Assembly: GCA_039976075.1 (NCBI GenBank)
Contig: JBDWFY010000018.1
Span: 1 to 64,000, forward strand
Length of the DNA stretch: 64,000 nt
Direction of reading: 5' to 3'
DNA from: JBDWFY01 sp039976075
Lineage (GTDB): Bacteria; Pseudomonadota; Alphaproteobacteria; Rhizobiales; Stappiaceae
The notes under the pieces were generated by a model. The model made no database searches, was not told the origin of the DNA, and saw only the letters and a program-made list of their open reading frames with translations. Made by a program: the position numbers and the translations under genes. Shown piece after piece: positions 17,967 through 27,640 of this stretch; position 1 is the stretch's first letter; each line of letters opens with the position of its first letter.

Positions 17967-18839
17967 ATGGGAATGAAGTGTGAATCCTCCGTCTACGACC
18001 CCATATGCTTAGGGGAATGGCCACCCTGCCAGTACGCACCATCAGGAATTAAATTGCTCCACACTCAAATCACCGGCGAAGATGAATTCGGAACCGTTGT
18101 CTGTCTCCACGCAGCTGGTTTTTCAAACGGCATGTGGCGGTACATCGGAGATCGGCTGAATAGCCAAGGGATGCGGGTTGTAAGACCAGATCTTCCCGGC
18201 CATGGCAGCAGCAAGCAGGTTCCCTTCGAGACCATAGAACAGGCGAGCGCTCTCGTCGCAATTTTGATCAAGGACCTCTGCGGCAGCAAACCGGTGCATG
18301 TTATCGGCCTCTCTCTGGGTGCTTATGTCGGCTTTGATCTTTTGCAGCGATACCCAAATCTGGTCAGACGTGCCGTGTTGAGCGGCTTTCACATAATGCC
18401 AATGCCAAATCCGGCCATGATGCGCCTGGTCGGCGACCTGATGTCACCCCTCGGCGCCAGCATGTGGTTTCGGCGCAAAACCGCGCACACTCTCGGGATA
18501 CCCGATCTTCAACTGCAGCCTGCTGCGAGAACAATCGAACCTCTGTCCGGTCGGACACTCCGTGCAGTCAATCGTGCCGCAATCGACTTCCGAAAACCAC
18601 AGCACCTTGACCACATAAGAACGCCGCTCCTTGCGGTTGCAGGGGGCCGTGAACATGCCCTGATCAGGCAGTCGATGCAGGTACTGGAACAGGAAATGCC
18701 CAACTGCTGCGGTAGAATCGCACCCGAACTCGGCCATGGCTGGTGCGGCGAAAAACCTGAGCTGTTCAGTAAAGCGGTTCTCTCTTGGCTTCTCGAGCGA
18801 AAAGTGGCCGATTTCCTGGTGCCCGCTCCCTCGAACTGA
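17967..18839 (+). CDS. Alpha/beta hydrolase
   Basis: A 290-residue alpha/beta-hydrolase fold protein. The oxyanion segment VCLHAAGFSNGMW is near residue 50, the nucleophile elbow is GLSLGAYVG (Ser near 117), and the catalytic His is probably in PELGHGWCG near the end. Family members are esterases, lactonases or C-C hydrolases, and the substrate cannot be told. No signal peptide is seen. The start may be ATG 17967 or 17973. It precedes guanine deaminase by 100 bases, so co-transcription is possible. Confidence 0.8.
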   Translation: MGMKCESSVYDPICLGEWPPCQYAPSGIKLLHTQITGEDEFGTVVCLHAAGFSNGMWRYIGDRLNSQGMRVVRPDLPGHGSSKQVPFETIEQASALVAILIKDLCGSKPVHVIGLSLGAYVGFDLLQRYPNLVRRAVLSGFHIMPMPNPAMMRLVGDLMSPLGASMWFRRKTAHTLGIPDLQLQPAARTIEPLSGRTLRAVNRAAIDFRKPQHLDHIRTPLLAVAGGREHALIRQSMQVLEQEMPNCCGRIAPELGHGWCGEKPELFSKAVLSWLLERKVADFLVPAPSN

Positions 18840-18939
18840 AAAGAATTGCGCCGGGAACACGAACCCCATAAATTGACCCGGTTTGTTTGCACAACGTTGT
18901 GATCACGGGGTCCCAGCGACCCTGGGCTCTGGAGACACC

Positions 18940-20256
18940 ATGACTGTATCCATCGGAAAAGTGATTCTTGGTCAGACTCTGACCTTCACAGAAGATCCGT
19001 CGATTGTGGGAGCCGGGGCGAGTTTTGATTATTATGAAAAAGGCGCGATCGCTGTTTCAAGTGAGGGCAAGATACTCTGGCATGGCGATGCGGCCTCACT
19101 ACCCTCACTTTATCACAGCCTGCCTAGGCGGGATTTTGGCACCAAACTGATCCTTCCAGGATTTATCGATGCCCACTTGCATTACCCGCAGTACCGAATG
19201 CTGGCAGCGTTTGGCAAAGATCTGCTTGATTGGCTGAACCGCTACACATTTGTTGAAGAGCAGAACTACAGCAATGTTCGACACGCCACACTTGCCGCCA
19301 AGACATTCCTCGACGAACTGCTGCGGAACGGCATTACAAGCGCTCTCGCCTTTTCAACCATTCATCCGCTTGCTCTGAATGCCGTTTTTTCCGAAGCGGC
19401 GGGTCGAAACATGGCGCTCATTTCCGGCAAGACCATGATGGATCGCAATGCCCCGGCCCTGCTGTGCGATACAGCTGACAGCAGCTACGATGACAGCAAA
19501 GCATTGATCAGGAAATGGCATGGTGAGGGGCGCTTGCGATATGCTATCAGCCCTCGTTTTGCCGTCACGTCTTCTGAAGCCCAGTTGGAACTCGCCGGGG
19601 CACTCGTTAAGGAACACCCTGATTTGCTGATGCAAACGCATCTATCGGAAAATCGGGGAGAAATCGATTTCGTGGCAAACGACTTCCCGTGGTCCACCGA
19701 TTACACAGATGTTTATGATCGCTTCGGCTTGCTGGGACCACGAAGTTTCTTTGCACACGGCGTTCACCTCAGTGAGCGCGAACTGGGACGGCTGAGTGAA
19801 AGCGGCTCCGCCATTGTCCATTGTCCGACATCAAACAACTTTCTGGGGTCAGGGTTGTTCCGCTATCACCATACGCGCGCAAAAACCCGACCCGTCAAAG
19901 TCGGCATCGGTTGCGATATTGGCGGTGGAACCAGCTATTGCATGCTGCAAACACTGGGTGATGCTTACAAAGTTTCGCAGCTTTCGGGAGACAGGATTTC
20001 AGCTTTTGATGGCTTCTATCTGGCCACTCTCGGCAATGCTCGTCTGCTTGGATTGGATAATGAAATCGGATCGATGCAAGTCGGAAGATTTGCCGATCTG
20101 GTCGTCCTTGATGCTGAAGCCACCCCGATCATGAAAGCCAGACATGTCCTTTCGAAAGACCTTCATGATATCTTGTTCGCACTGATGATCATGGGTGATG
20201 ATCGTGCGATCAGCCAAACGTTTGTCGCAGGAAACGAAGTTAAACCAGTAAGTTAA
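18940..20256 (+). CDS. guaD: Guanine deaminase
   Basis: A 438-residue amidohydrolase that turns guanine into xanthine. The metal motif HLHYPQYRM with preceding PGFIDA is near residue 85, the guanine deaminase signature DWLNRYTFVEE follows, further metal or catalytic residues are in QTHLSEN and HGVHLSE, and the late Asp segment is GCDIGGGTSYCML. I choose ATG 18940, with ggag seven bases upstream, rather than the TTG at 18883. The purine link with the convergent 5'-nucleotidase gene suggests nucleobase salvage. Confidence 0.95.
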   Translation: MTVSIGKVILGQTLTFTEDPSIVGAGASFDYYEKGAIAVSSEGKILWHGDAASLPSLYHSLPRRDFGTKLILPGFIDAHLHYPQYRMLAAFGKDLLDWLNRYTFVEEQNYSNVRHATLAAKTFLDELLRNGITSALAFSTIHPLALNAVFSEAAGRNMALISGKTMMDRNAPALLCDTADSSYDDSKALIRKWHGEGRLRYAISPRFAVTSSEAQLELAGALVKEHPDLLMQTHLSENRGEIDFVANDFPWSTDYTDVYDRFGLLGPRSFFAHGVHLSERELGRLSESGSAIVHCPTSNNFLGSGLFRYHHTRAKTRPVKVGIGCDIGGGTSYCMLQTLGDAYKVSQLSGDRISAFDGFYLATLGNARLLGLDNEIGSMQVGRFADLVVLDAEATPIMKARHVLSKDLHDILFALMIMGDDRAISQTFVAGNEVKPVS

Positions 20257-20274
20257 CCGGTAGATAGCCCACAA

Positions 20275-20314
20275 ATGAATTGGGCGCAAACCAGTTGATT
20301 CGCGCCCAATTCAT
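20275..20314. terminator. Bidirectional terminator between guaD and nucleotidase
   Basis: A perfect 13-base stem (atgaattgggcgc / gcgcccaattcat) with a 14-base loop lies between the ends of two convergent genes. No long T-run follows on either side. Confidence 0.6.
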
Positions 20315-20332
20315 ACAGTTGCAATTCGACGA

Positions 20333-21946
20333 TTATTTCACTTCGCGGATTCGACCGTCGAGGTACGGCTTATAGGGTTCGTCGCCGGCCATGTAATCTG
20401 CCAGAACCTGCTCCAGTCCAGGGCCGAAGTCGTAGGCATTCAATCCGTTGTCAGCGAAAACCGCATAACCATCGCCACCGCTGCGCATATAGTTGTTTGA
20501 GACAACGCCGTAGACCTTCGCCGGGTCAAGCGGCTGCCAGCTGCCATCCTCCATCACTTCGACTTTGATGATGCGGCCTTCGCCGCCAGGCTTTGCTTTG
20601 GTCCATGAATACTTCAAGCCTGCGACCTGCGGAAACCGGCCGGCTCCGTCTTCCACCTGGGACACACCATTTTCCAGGGCAGCGACTATGTCAGACCCTT
20701 TCAGCTGAAAGGTGGCCAACGTATTCTGGAAGGGAAGTACCGTAAGAACTTCGCCCATGGTCAGTTCGCCGCCATCGATGCTGGCTCGAAGACCGCCGCC
20801 ATTTTGGATTGCTACCTGAACACCCTGATCCTTGACGCGATCAAGCATGGCGTCAGCAACAAGATTGCCCATCTGGCATTCACCGGCACGGCAGGATTTG
20901 CGATCACCATCAATAACATCCGCAGTCGCACCAATAACCTTGTTCTTCAGTTCCTCAATCGGCGCGCCAAGTTCCTTTACCCGTGCCGCAATTTTTTCAT
21001 CAGGCGTTACTGATCCATCGATCAGAATCGGTTCACCATTTGCTGAAACGACGTTTCCATCATCATCCCACACTACGTCAAGTTCACCCAGATACTTGCC
21101 ATAGGCATAGGCCTGAACAATCGGAACATTTTTCCCAGCCGGGTTTTCGACCACAACCGGATAAGGGCCTTCCGCCCCTTCCTGTTTGTTGGACAGTAAT
21201 GTGTGCGAATGCCCACCGACAATTACATCGATACCGGGAACCGCTGCCGCAATTTCCTTGTCGCGCGGTAATCCGGTATGGGTCAGCGCAATGATCTTGT
21301 TGATACCGGCGGCTTCAAGCGCATCAACCGCCCCTTTCAACGTCTTTTCCGCCTGAATAAACTGAACATCCTTGCCCGGCGAAGATGTTTCATCCGTATC
21401 CTCGGCAAGCGCTGAGACGATACCGATACGCTCTCCTGCCTTTTCAAGCACGATGACGCCGGGAACTTTGCCCTTTAAAAATGCATCGGCTTCTACGTTA
21501 ATATTGCCGGAAATAACCGGAAACTGCGCAGCATCGATGAATTTTGCAAGTAATTCCGGTCCGTCATCAAATTCATGATTGCCCACAGCCATTGTATCAA
21601 TGCCCAGCTGGTTCATGAATTCGACTGCAGCTTCCCCTTTATAGGTGGTGTAAAACAGGGAGCCCTGAAACTGATCACCGGCATCGAGTGTGACAACATT
21701 CTTGCCTTCACCTTCCAGCGCAGCGCGTCTCTCATCAAGGATCGTTTTGATACGGGCGATACCCCCAAAACATTTTCCTTCTGTCTCATCCTCGTCGCTA
21801 CAGGTGGCATCATATTTGTTGATGGACTCCAGACGCGAATGCAGATCATTGAGATGCAGAATCGTCAAACCAAAGTCGGCATAAGCCGGCATGGACAGGC
21901 CTGCAAAAACAACCAGTGCTGTAGATAATCTCATGGGAACTTTCAT
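20333..21946 (-). CDS. Secreted 5'-nucleotidase / 2',3'-cyclic phosphodiesterase (UshA family)
   Basis: A 537-residue exported metallophosphoesterase. A Sec signal peptide covers roughly residues 1-23, cleaved after AYA. The metallophosphoesterase motifs are LHLNDLHSR, GDQFQGS, GNHEFDDG and GGHSHT. The C-terminal nucleotidase domain shows NGGGLRASID and the late SGGDGY substrate clamp. It would release phosphate and nucleosides in the periplasm. Two Cys pairs (CSDEDETEGKC and CRAGEC) suggest disulfides. Length is normal. Confidence 0.93.
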   Translation of the reverse strand: MKVPMRLSTALVVFAGLSMPAYADFGLTILHLNDLHSRLESINKYDATCSDEDETEGKCFGGIARIKTILDERRAALEGEGKNVVTLDAGDQFQGSLFYTTYKGEAAVEFMNQLGIDTMAVGNHEFDDGPELLAKFIDAAQFPVISGNINVEADAFLKGKVPGVIVLEKAGERIGIVSALAEDTDETSSPGKDVQFIQAEKTLKGAVDALEAAGINKIIALTHTGLPRDKEIAAAVPGIDVIVGGHSHTLLSNKQEGAEGPYPVVVENPAGKNVPIVQAYAYGKYLGELDVVWDDDGNVVSANGEPILIDGSVTPDEKIAARVKELGAPIEELKNKVIGATADVIDGDRKSCRAGECQMGNLVADAMLDRVKDQGVQVAIQNGGGLRASIDGGELTMGEVLTVLPFQNTLATFQLKGSDIVAALENGVSQVEDGAGRFPQVAGLKYSWTKAKPGGEGRIIKVEVMEDGSWQPLDPAKVYGVVSNNYMRSGGDGYAVFADNGLNAYDFGPGLEQVLADYMAGDEPYKPYLDGRIREVK

Positions 21947-22255
21947 CGATCAGCCTTTACGTACGCATTTAATGTAAAAATACAGGCGACATCAGGCACC
22001 GTACCAAAACACTCTTTTGAACGGTGCGTCTTCAATCTGCGGTTAGGTCAGCACAAATTTACTGAGCCAGCAAACAGAATATGGCGCCGGACAGCGAAAA
22101 ATTACGCCTCGCACATATCGATTTTACGACAGAGATGCATTTATCCGTCGCCGGACAACAGCCGATAAAAAAGAAAAAACCTAAAATTGAGTCGTTGAAA
22201 GTTACACTTCACTAATCATCCGATGATATTATTTTCCTTAAGGACGGGATGAGAG
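21947..22255. other. Divergent intergenic region
   Basis: About 310 AT-rich bases between the nucleotidase and DUF2336 genes, holding both promoters. The DUF2336 gene is preceded by gggatgagag. I see no other element. Confidence 0.4.
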
Positions 22256-23275
22256 ATGAAATCCGCACTAGAGCAACTTGCAAGAAAGAGTGACGGCCCC
22301 GCGCGACGCGAGTTGATGGATCGCGTGGCGAGCCTGTTTTTTGCACGTCTTGATGATCTGTCTCAGTCAGAGCTGGTGTTATTTGGCGATGTCCTGTCTC
22401 GGTTGCTGGGTGATGTCAGCACGCCTGATAAAATCAGGTTTTCGCTCTATGTCGCGAAAATCCCTCAAACACCGAATCATCTGGCAAGAACACTGGCCGA
22501 AGACGATTATCGAGTTGCAGCGCCGATTCTACAGCATTCTCAGGCCCTGACGACACAGGACCTGCTGGCCATCGCGCGGCGAAAAGGTCAACCCTACCTG
22601 ATGGCGATGGCCGTCCGTCCCGACTTGAACGAACAGGTGACGGACGCACTCATAGAACGCGGCGAAAACCTCGTTTTGAGAAAAGTGACAGAAAACAAAT
22701 CTGCCCGACTGACAGACTGGGCCTTTCGTACCCTGGTCGCGCGCGGGCGGCAGGATAAGCAACTGCTGAACGCAGTCAGCCGTCGTCCCGATATTACCAG
22801 GGAAGCCTGCGAACGCCTGCTCCCTCATGTCAGCGGTAGTGCACGAGAACGGCTCCAGGCGGTGCTGGACGGCAATTTGGAACATGCTGAAGAGCTGTTC
22901 ATCCGTGCAGACTGGGCAGTTGCCGAAATCAAACGTGATCTGGATGTACGTCGAATCGACGGGCGTGATCTCTATGCCATGATCGACGCCGGCAAGACCG
23001 ATCTTGAGGAGCTGATCGGCATTTTGTGCGAAGAAAACAGATTACGCGACGTCTCATCGCTTCTGGCGGCAGCATCGGGGCGCTCAGAAAAAACAGCCAG
23101 AAAATGTATGTATGAGCTGGACACCAGACCGCTTGCAAAAATTTGCCGGGAACTGGATCTCGCGGATGTTTCGTTTCGGCTGCTGTGCAAGGCACGCTGT
23201 CACCATCTGAACCTGCCAATGAGTCAGGTGGCGCACTGGATACAAATCTACCGGGAAATGGGCGAACAAAACTAG
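22256..23275 (+). CDS. DUF2336 helical-repeat protein
   Basis: A 339-residue soluble, mostly helical protein matching the alphaproteobacterial DUF2336 family: an N-terminal stretch with REELMDRV-like and DDLSQSELVLFGDVLSRLL segments, then HEAT-like units (for example RPDLNEQVTDALIERG and RPDITREACERLLP). The biochemical role is not established. Family members often sit near motility or cell-cycle genes, as here beside fliIJ and ctrA. It is convergent with the PqiA-like gene, 13 bases apart. Confidence 0.8.
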   Translation: MKSALEQLARKSDGPARRELMDRVASLFFARLDDLSQSELVLFGDVLSRLLGDVSTPDKIRFSLYVAKIPQTPNHLARTLAEDDYRVAAPILQHSQALTTQDLLAIARRKGQPYLMAMAVRPDLNEQVTDALIERGENLVLRKVTENKSARLTDWAFRTLVARGRQDKQLLNAVSRRPDITREACERLLPHVSGSARERLQAVLDGNLEHAEELFIRADWAVAEIKRDLDVRRIDGRDLYAMIDAGKTDLEELIGILCEENRLRDVSSLLAAASGRSEKTARKCMYELDTRPLAKICRELDLADVSFRLLCKARCHHLNLPMSQVAHWIQIYREMGEQN

Positions 23276-23288
23276 AGTCTGTTGCGTT

Positions 23289-23756
23289 TCATGGCGCGGC
23301 GTTTTGTGCAGGTGCCATTGACGCGCTTCTTCGTGCCAGCACGGCCGCGATAGCTGAAAAGAGAGTGGCGGCAGCGTAAAACCATAGCCCCGGCAACGCG
23401 ACGGCACTGGCAAGTCCGCTGGTCTTGGCACCAAAGACCACCAGCGCGACCAGCATCACATCCATCATCGACCATTTGCCAACAGCCCCCAGATAGGCAA
23501 CCGAACGCGATTTCTCCCCGCGCAGAGAAACGACACTGAGGAGAAGTATTTTTCCAGCAGGAAACAAAATTGAAAACAGAGCGACCACACCGGCAAGAGC
23601 GTAGTCCGCCTCGATGACCAGCCCATAAACGATGGCCAGCAACGAAGGTGTTTCCTCAAAAAAGTAGAGTGTTTCCAGTCGAACCAGAGGCAGAGTTAGG
23701 CCAAGGGCAAATGAGAAGGCTGAAAGTGGCAGCAACAATGCCAGAAATGTTCGCAT
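23289..23756 (-). CDS. PqiA-domain inner-membrane protein
   Basis: A 155-residue membrane protein with about four hydrophobic helices. The PqiA-domain signature GKWSMMDVMLVALVVF lies near residue 95 and FPAGKILLL near 67. Full PqiA proteins have two such domains and work with MCE-type lipid transporters; this one has a single domain and no MCE partner nearby. The start is placed at ATG 23756 (MRTFLALLLP). Function remains open. Confidence 0.8.
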   Translation of the reverse strand: MRTFLALLLPLSAFSFALGLTLPLVRLETLYFFEETPSLLAIVYGLVIEADYALAGVVALFSILFPAGKILLLSVVSLRGEKSRSVAYLGAVGKWSMMDVMLVALVVFGAKTSGLASAVALPGLWFYAAATLFSAIAAVLARRSASMAPAQNAAP

Positions 23757-23894
23757 CAATATCCAGCGTCCCGAGTATCTTCCATAGGGTCGATGTGGCA
23801 CTTGACCGTCGTCATATCAAGTCCGGCGACGGGACCGGGATAAATATCGATCCAAATCCAGGAGCACCGCGAAACACGTAGACACGCAAGAAAG

Positions 23895-23931
23895 CGAAGA
23901 CACTGCCTATTAGGCAATTGTCCTCGTCTTC
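23895..23931. terminator. Possible terminator after fliJ
   Basis: A composite dyad (gaagac ... gtcttc around tgccta/taggca) lies 58 bases past the fliJ stop on the leftward strand. It has an irregular stem and only a weak T-rich tail. Confidence 0.35.
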
Positions 23932-23988
23932 TAACGAATCAAGTCGGAGAGCTTGCCGTCAATTCACAGAATGCCAGCTGAAAACCAG

Positions 23989-24402
23989 CTACTGCATTCC
24001 CAACTGCCTGCGTCCGGCAATCTCGTCCAGAGCTTCCTGCTCCATCTCATCGGACTGAACGCGATCACGTTCCTGATTGCGTTCTTCAAGCAGCTCGAAT
24101 TTCTTCAGCTCTTCTAGTGCTTCGGTCAACTCATCGCGCGCTTTATCCAATTGACCCTGCAAATCCTGTGCAGAGATAATCAGATTTTCACGACGCTGCG
24201 CGGCGGCCTTGGCGAATGTCGGATACGCAAAATGCGTGACATCCGTAATACCGACGCGGTCCTGTTCGACCTTAATCTGTTCAGCCAGATCATCGGCCAT
24301 CCGATGAAATTCTGCCTGCATCATTTCAATTTGCGCCACCTGGCGCCGTTTCTCGTCCACCTGAAATTTTCTCAGGCGAATCAAACCATCACGGGATTTC
24401 AT
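23989..24402 (-). CDS. fliJ: FliJ, flagellar export chaperone
   Basis: A 137-residue almost wholly helical, highly charged coiled-coil protein (RLRKFQVDEKRRQ... and the central ELTEALEELKKFELLEERNQ region). Position right after fliI and size identify it as FliJ, the stalk-like component of the flagellar type III export ATPase. GTG 24405 and ATG 24402 are both possible; GGGGGAG lies just upstream. Confidence 0.85.
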   Translation of the reverse strand: MKSRDGLIRLRKFQVDEKRRQVAQIEMMQAEFHRMADDLAEQIKVEQDRVGITDVTHFAYPTFAKAAAQRRENLIISAQDLQGQLDKARDELTEALEELKKFELLEERNQERDRVQSDEMEQEALDEIAGRRQLGMQ

Positions 24403-24432
24403 CACTCAGTACTCCCCCTGAACCAGCTCACT

Positions 24433-25758
24433 TTAGCGCGGAGTCATTTCCAAAAGGTTCGCAAGAAGGGCATATCCATCACTTAAATTGGTATTTTCGT
24501 CTTTATTTTGTGACAAATATGTCTCAATTGGTTCAAATTTCTCGATTGCTTCATCAACCTCAGGATTCGAGCCCTTTCGGTAGGCGCCTAATCTGATCAG
24601 CTCTTCCATGTCTGTATATGTGGACAACAACCGTCGCGCCGTTTTCAGCACGGGCCTCATTTCTTCCGGCACGCATGCGGGCATGGTTCTTGATACAGAT
24701 TTCAACACATTGATTGCGGGAAAACGTCCTCGTTCGGCAATCGCCCGTTCCATGACAATATGTCCATCAAGAATTCCGCGAACAGCATCGGCGACCGGCT
24801 CATTATGATTATCGCCTTCGACCAGCACTGTAAAAAGTCCTGTGATTGACCCCGTTCCCACAACGCCGGGGCCCGCTCGCTCAAGCAGCTTCGGTAACTC
24901 TGTAAATACCGTGGGTGTATATCCTTTGGAGGTTGGCGGTTCACCAGCCGACAGTCCGATTTCCCGCTGGGCCATCGCAAATCGCGTCACTGAATCCATC
25001 ATGCACAGAACTTTTTCTCCCTGTGCACAAAAGTACTCCGCCATTGCCAACGTCATATAAGCAGCCTGACGCCGCATCAACGCGCTTTCATTGGATGTTG
25101 CCACCACCACCACCGATCGTGCCAGACCGTCGTCACCCAGATCATCCTCAATGAATTCCTGGACTTCGCGCCCGCGCTCGCCAATCAGTCCAATAACCGA
25201 CACATCGGCTTTGGCACCCCTTGCCAACATTGACAAAAGCACGGATTTTCCAACGCCCGATCCCGCAAATATTCCCATCCGCTGACCTTCACAGCAGGTG
25301 GCAAATGTATTGAGTGCGCGCACACCGGTATCCATTGCGGCACCTACGCGAGCGCGCTCGTTCGCGGCGGGCGGATTATCCCGAACCGGTTTTGAAATGG
25401 GGCCGGACGGCAAAGGGCCTTTCCCGTCGATCGGTTCCCCCAGTGCATTGATCACCCGTCCCTTCCAGGCATTGGAAGGACGGATCGCCCCTTCCCGTGC
25501 CACCAGCACGGCTCGGCAGCCAAGCCGGACGCCCTCCAGGCCACCAAAGGGTAAACACAGAGCGCGATCATCCCGGAACCCGACGACCTCTGCAGCGACA
25601 GCCTCTCCGCTTTCGCCGCCTTCGATCGCCAATCGGGCACCCACATTCATTTCATGGACAGGACCAGCCACCTGCACAAGCAATCCCTGCACGGACACGA
25701 CCCGACCGAAGATCTCCGTGTCGGTTATGGCTTCGATTTCGTTAAGAAGCGTCTGCAA
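24433..25758 (-). CDS. fliI: FliI, flagellar export ATPase
   Basis: A 441-residue ATPase of the F1-beta-like family. Walker A is FAGSGVGKSVL near residue 170, the Walker B region CMMDSVTRFAMAQREIGL follows, then GEPPTSKGYTPTVF, the family signature. It drives unfolding and export of flagellar subunits with FliJ. It is divergent from ctrA, an arrangement common in Rhizobiales, and the shared region carries CtrA-like sites, so CtrA control is likely. Confidence 0.97.
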   Translation of the reverse strand: MQTLLNEIEAITDTEIFGRVVSVQGLLVQVAGPVHEMNVGARLAIEGGESGEAVAAEVVGFRDDRALCLPFGGLEGVRLGCRAVLVAREGAIRPSNAWKGRVINALGEPIDGKGPLPSGPISKPVRDNPPAANERARVGAAMDTGVRALNTFATCCEGQRMGIFAGSGVGKSVLLSMLARGAKADVSVIGLIGERGREVQEFIEDDLGDDGLARSVVVVATSNESALMRRQAAYMTLAMAEYFCAQGEKVLCMMDSVTRFAMAQREIGLSAGEPPTSKGYTPTVFTELPKLLERAGPGVVGTGSITGLFTVLVEGDNHNEPVADAVRGILDGHIVMERAIAERGRFPAINVLKSVSRTMPACVPEEMRPVLKTARRLLSTYTDMEELIRLGAYRKGSNPEVDEAIEKFEPIETYLSQNKDENTNLSDGYALLANLLEMTPR

Positions 25759-26127
25759 AAGTGATTCTCCGGTAACCTTTATTAATCATGGTAACCGATC
25801 GTTTACGACTCTGGTTAATTCTATCTGTGGGTGATTTGGTGAAGAGAAGAGCCTTTCCGACGAGCAACCCGATGGTCTTGAGTCTGTAGAGTCAATTATT
25901 TCCGTTTCTTAAAGTTCTTGGTTAAGAGAGGAAATTGCGATTCCACAGGAAATTTCAATGATTTCTTGGAATTTCCACGACTTTGCCGGAATTCGCTTGC
26001 CGGTGTGAATCAGATTTTGTTAACCATTGTCTCGTAAAGTTTGAAATGATGGTTAACGACGATTAGGCACCGGTTGCGTACCAGACCGTTGCGGCTTGCC
26101 CAGGAAAGGCAATACGAGGGGATTGGC
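25759..26127. promoter_or_regulatory. fliI-ctrA divergent control region with GANTC and CtrA-type sites
   Basis: Five GANTC sites lie within 205 bases (25807-25811, 25880-25884, 25889-25893, 25939-25943, 26007-26011). GANTC is methylated by CcrM and read by GcrA in this class. TTAACCAT at 26020-26027 and its inverted copy ATGGTTAA at 26050-26057 match the CtrA half-site, and ttaatcatggtaacc near 25782-25797 resembles a full CtrA box next to fliI. This suggests methylation-dependent and autoregulated ctrA expression. Confidence 0.8.
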
Positions 26128-26829
26128 ATGCGTGTATTGTTGATTGAGGACGATGGTGCGACAGCACAGAGCATCGAATTGATGCTGAAGTCTGAAAATT
26201 TCAACGTCTACACTACAGACTTGGGCGAGGAAGGGATCGACCTCGGCAAGCTTTACGACTACGACATTATCCTGTTGGATCTGAACTTACCGGACATGTC
26301 CGGATATGAAGTTCTGAGGACCCTGCGGGTATCAAAAATCAAGACCCCGATCCTGATTCTTTCGGGTCTTGCAGGCATCGAAGACAAGGTCCGTGGCCTT
26401 GGGTTCGGCGCTGATGACTATATGACCAAGCCCTTCCATAAGGATGAGCTGGTTGCGCGGATTCATGCGATTGTCCGCCGTTCCAAAGGCCATGCGCAGT
26501 CGATCATTACGACCGGCGACCTCAAGGTCAATTTGGATACGAAAACGGTCGAAGTTGGCGGTCAGCGTGTACACCTGACGGGCAAAGAATACCAGATGCT
26601 GGAACTTCTTTCGCTCCGAAAAGGAACGACACTGACCAAAGAGATGTTTCTCAATCATCTCTACGGCGGTATGGATGAGCCTGAGCTCAAGATTATCGAC
26701 GTCTTCATATGCAAGCTTCGCAAGAAGTTGGCTTCGGCGACCGACGGGCGCAATTATATTGAAACTGTCTGGGGACGCGGCTATGTGCTGCGGGATCCTG
26801 AAGAAGGAAAGATGGCTGCTTCAGCCTGA
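26128..26829 (+). CDS. ctrA: CtrA, cell-cycle response regulator
   Basis: A 233-residue OmpR-type response regulator. The receiver domain has the acidic pair EDD (8-9) and the phospho-acceptor Asp51 (ILLDLNLPDMSGY), with Lys in DYMTKPFHKDEL. The winged-helix domain holds the highly conserved HLTGKEYQMLELLSLRKG and NYIETVWGRGYVLR. CtrA is phosphorylated by CckA through ChpT (encoded at 33573) and binds TTAA-type boxes to control replication, division and motility. ATG 26128 follows GAGGGG; upstream in-frame codons lack that support. Confidence 0.98.
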   Translation: MRVLLIEDDGATAQSIELMLKSENFNVYTTDLGEEGIDLGKLYDYDIILLDLNLPDMSGYEVLRTLRVSKIKTPILILSGLAGIEDKVRGLGFGADDYMTKPFHKDELVARIHAIVRRSKGHAQSIITTGDLKVNLDTKTVEVGGQRVHLTGKEYQMLELLSLRKGTTLTKEMFLNHLYGGMDEPELKIIDVFICKLRKKLASATDGRNYIETVWGRGYVLRDPEEGKMAASA

Positions 26830-26855
26830 TTTCAACGCATAATTTATGGCAAAAA

Positions 26856-26881
26856 CCCCGCGCAACTGCGCGGGGTTTTTT
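26856..26881 (+). terminator. Rho-independent terminator of ctrA
   Basis: CCCCGCGC-AACT-GCGCGGGG with an A-run before and six T after. This is a strong intrinsic terminator 27 bases past the ctrA stop, and also faces the DUF1203 gene. Confidence 0.95.
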
Positions 26882-26924
26882 GTTTCGCACACGTATTCAT
26901 TCGTGTTAAATCCATAAAATTCGT

Positions 26925-27419
26925 TCATTTTTCTATATCGTTTCCTTTCCGATATGACCTTAAAACCTTGGCCGCGTAGCAACCCGGTGCCGCAAAGTGC
27001 AGATGAATATAGGCAACGGTCGGATCATCGAACAATTCTCCAATGCACACGGCGACCGCCTCCCCCTCTGCAGTCCTGGCATCGATCATCATATGCAACT
27101 CATCAAAGGCGCGGATAGATAAGAGGCGACTGGACAGCATATCGGGAACTTCACCGGGTGCCGGCATGGCCTGTGATACACCCTCCCGCACGAAGATTGC
27201 GTGAGCGGCCTTAAACGGTGTTTCGTTCGGTTGATGTTCGAAGTTTACGAGAACAACGTTTTCTCCAATCTCTGCATCTCGGAGGCTGATCCGACAGGGG
27301 AAACCCGGATTTGAATCAACAACCATTCGTCGCGCTGATCGTCCGGCGAGCAGGTTATCGGAAAGTGGAAATAGGTCTGAAAATTGTTCGGCCGCCAACG
27401 CCTGGATCTGAAAAGACAT
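26925..27419 (-). CDS. DUF1203 family protein
   Basis: A 164-residue soluble protein matching DUF1203: PGFPCRISLRDAEIGE near residue 38, NFEHQPNETPFKAAHAIFVR near 57, a central RLLSIRAFDE, and the late TVAYIHLHFAAPGCYAAKV. The family has no known function. It is a single gene between ctrA and cheR, convergent with ctrA, and is unlikely to be part of the che operon because a hairpin lies between. Confidence 0.85.
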   Translation of the reverse strand: MSFQIQALAAEQFSDLFPLSDNLLAGRSARRMVVDSNPGFPCRISLRDAEIGENVVLVNFEHQPNETPFKAAHAIFVREGVSQAMPAPGEVPDMLSSRLLSIRAFDELHMMIDARTAEGEAVAVCIGELFDDPTVAYIHLHFAAPGCYAAKVLRSYRKGNDIEK

Positions 27420-27570
27420 GAGAGTCTCCTTTCAGATCCTTTGTTATGCGGGACAGAAGCGACAAAATATCCGATTCTTGCGGACAAAATCGGGAAGTTC
27501 CCGAGTATGTTTCGATAACCGGTCGCTCACTATTCTTTTAAGGAATGGAAAAATGCCGGCCACAAAGCAA

Positions 27571-27602
27571 GACCGCCCGCAATTCAATCATTGCGGGCGG
27601 TC
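27571..27602 (-). terminator. Terminator after cheR
   Basis: A perfect 12-base stem (gaccgcccgcaa / ttgcgggcggtc) with an eight-base loop lies 39 bases beyond the cheR stop. In the leftward direction a T-rich tail (ttgcttt) follows. It would end the che operon. Confidence 0.75.
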
Positions 27603-27640
27603 TTCAGAATGGTCTTTTCGGCTGAGTTGCGAATTGTCGC

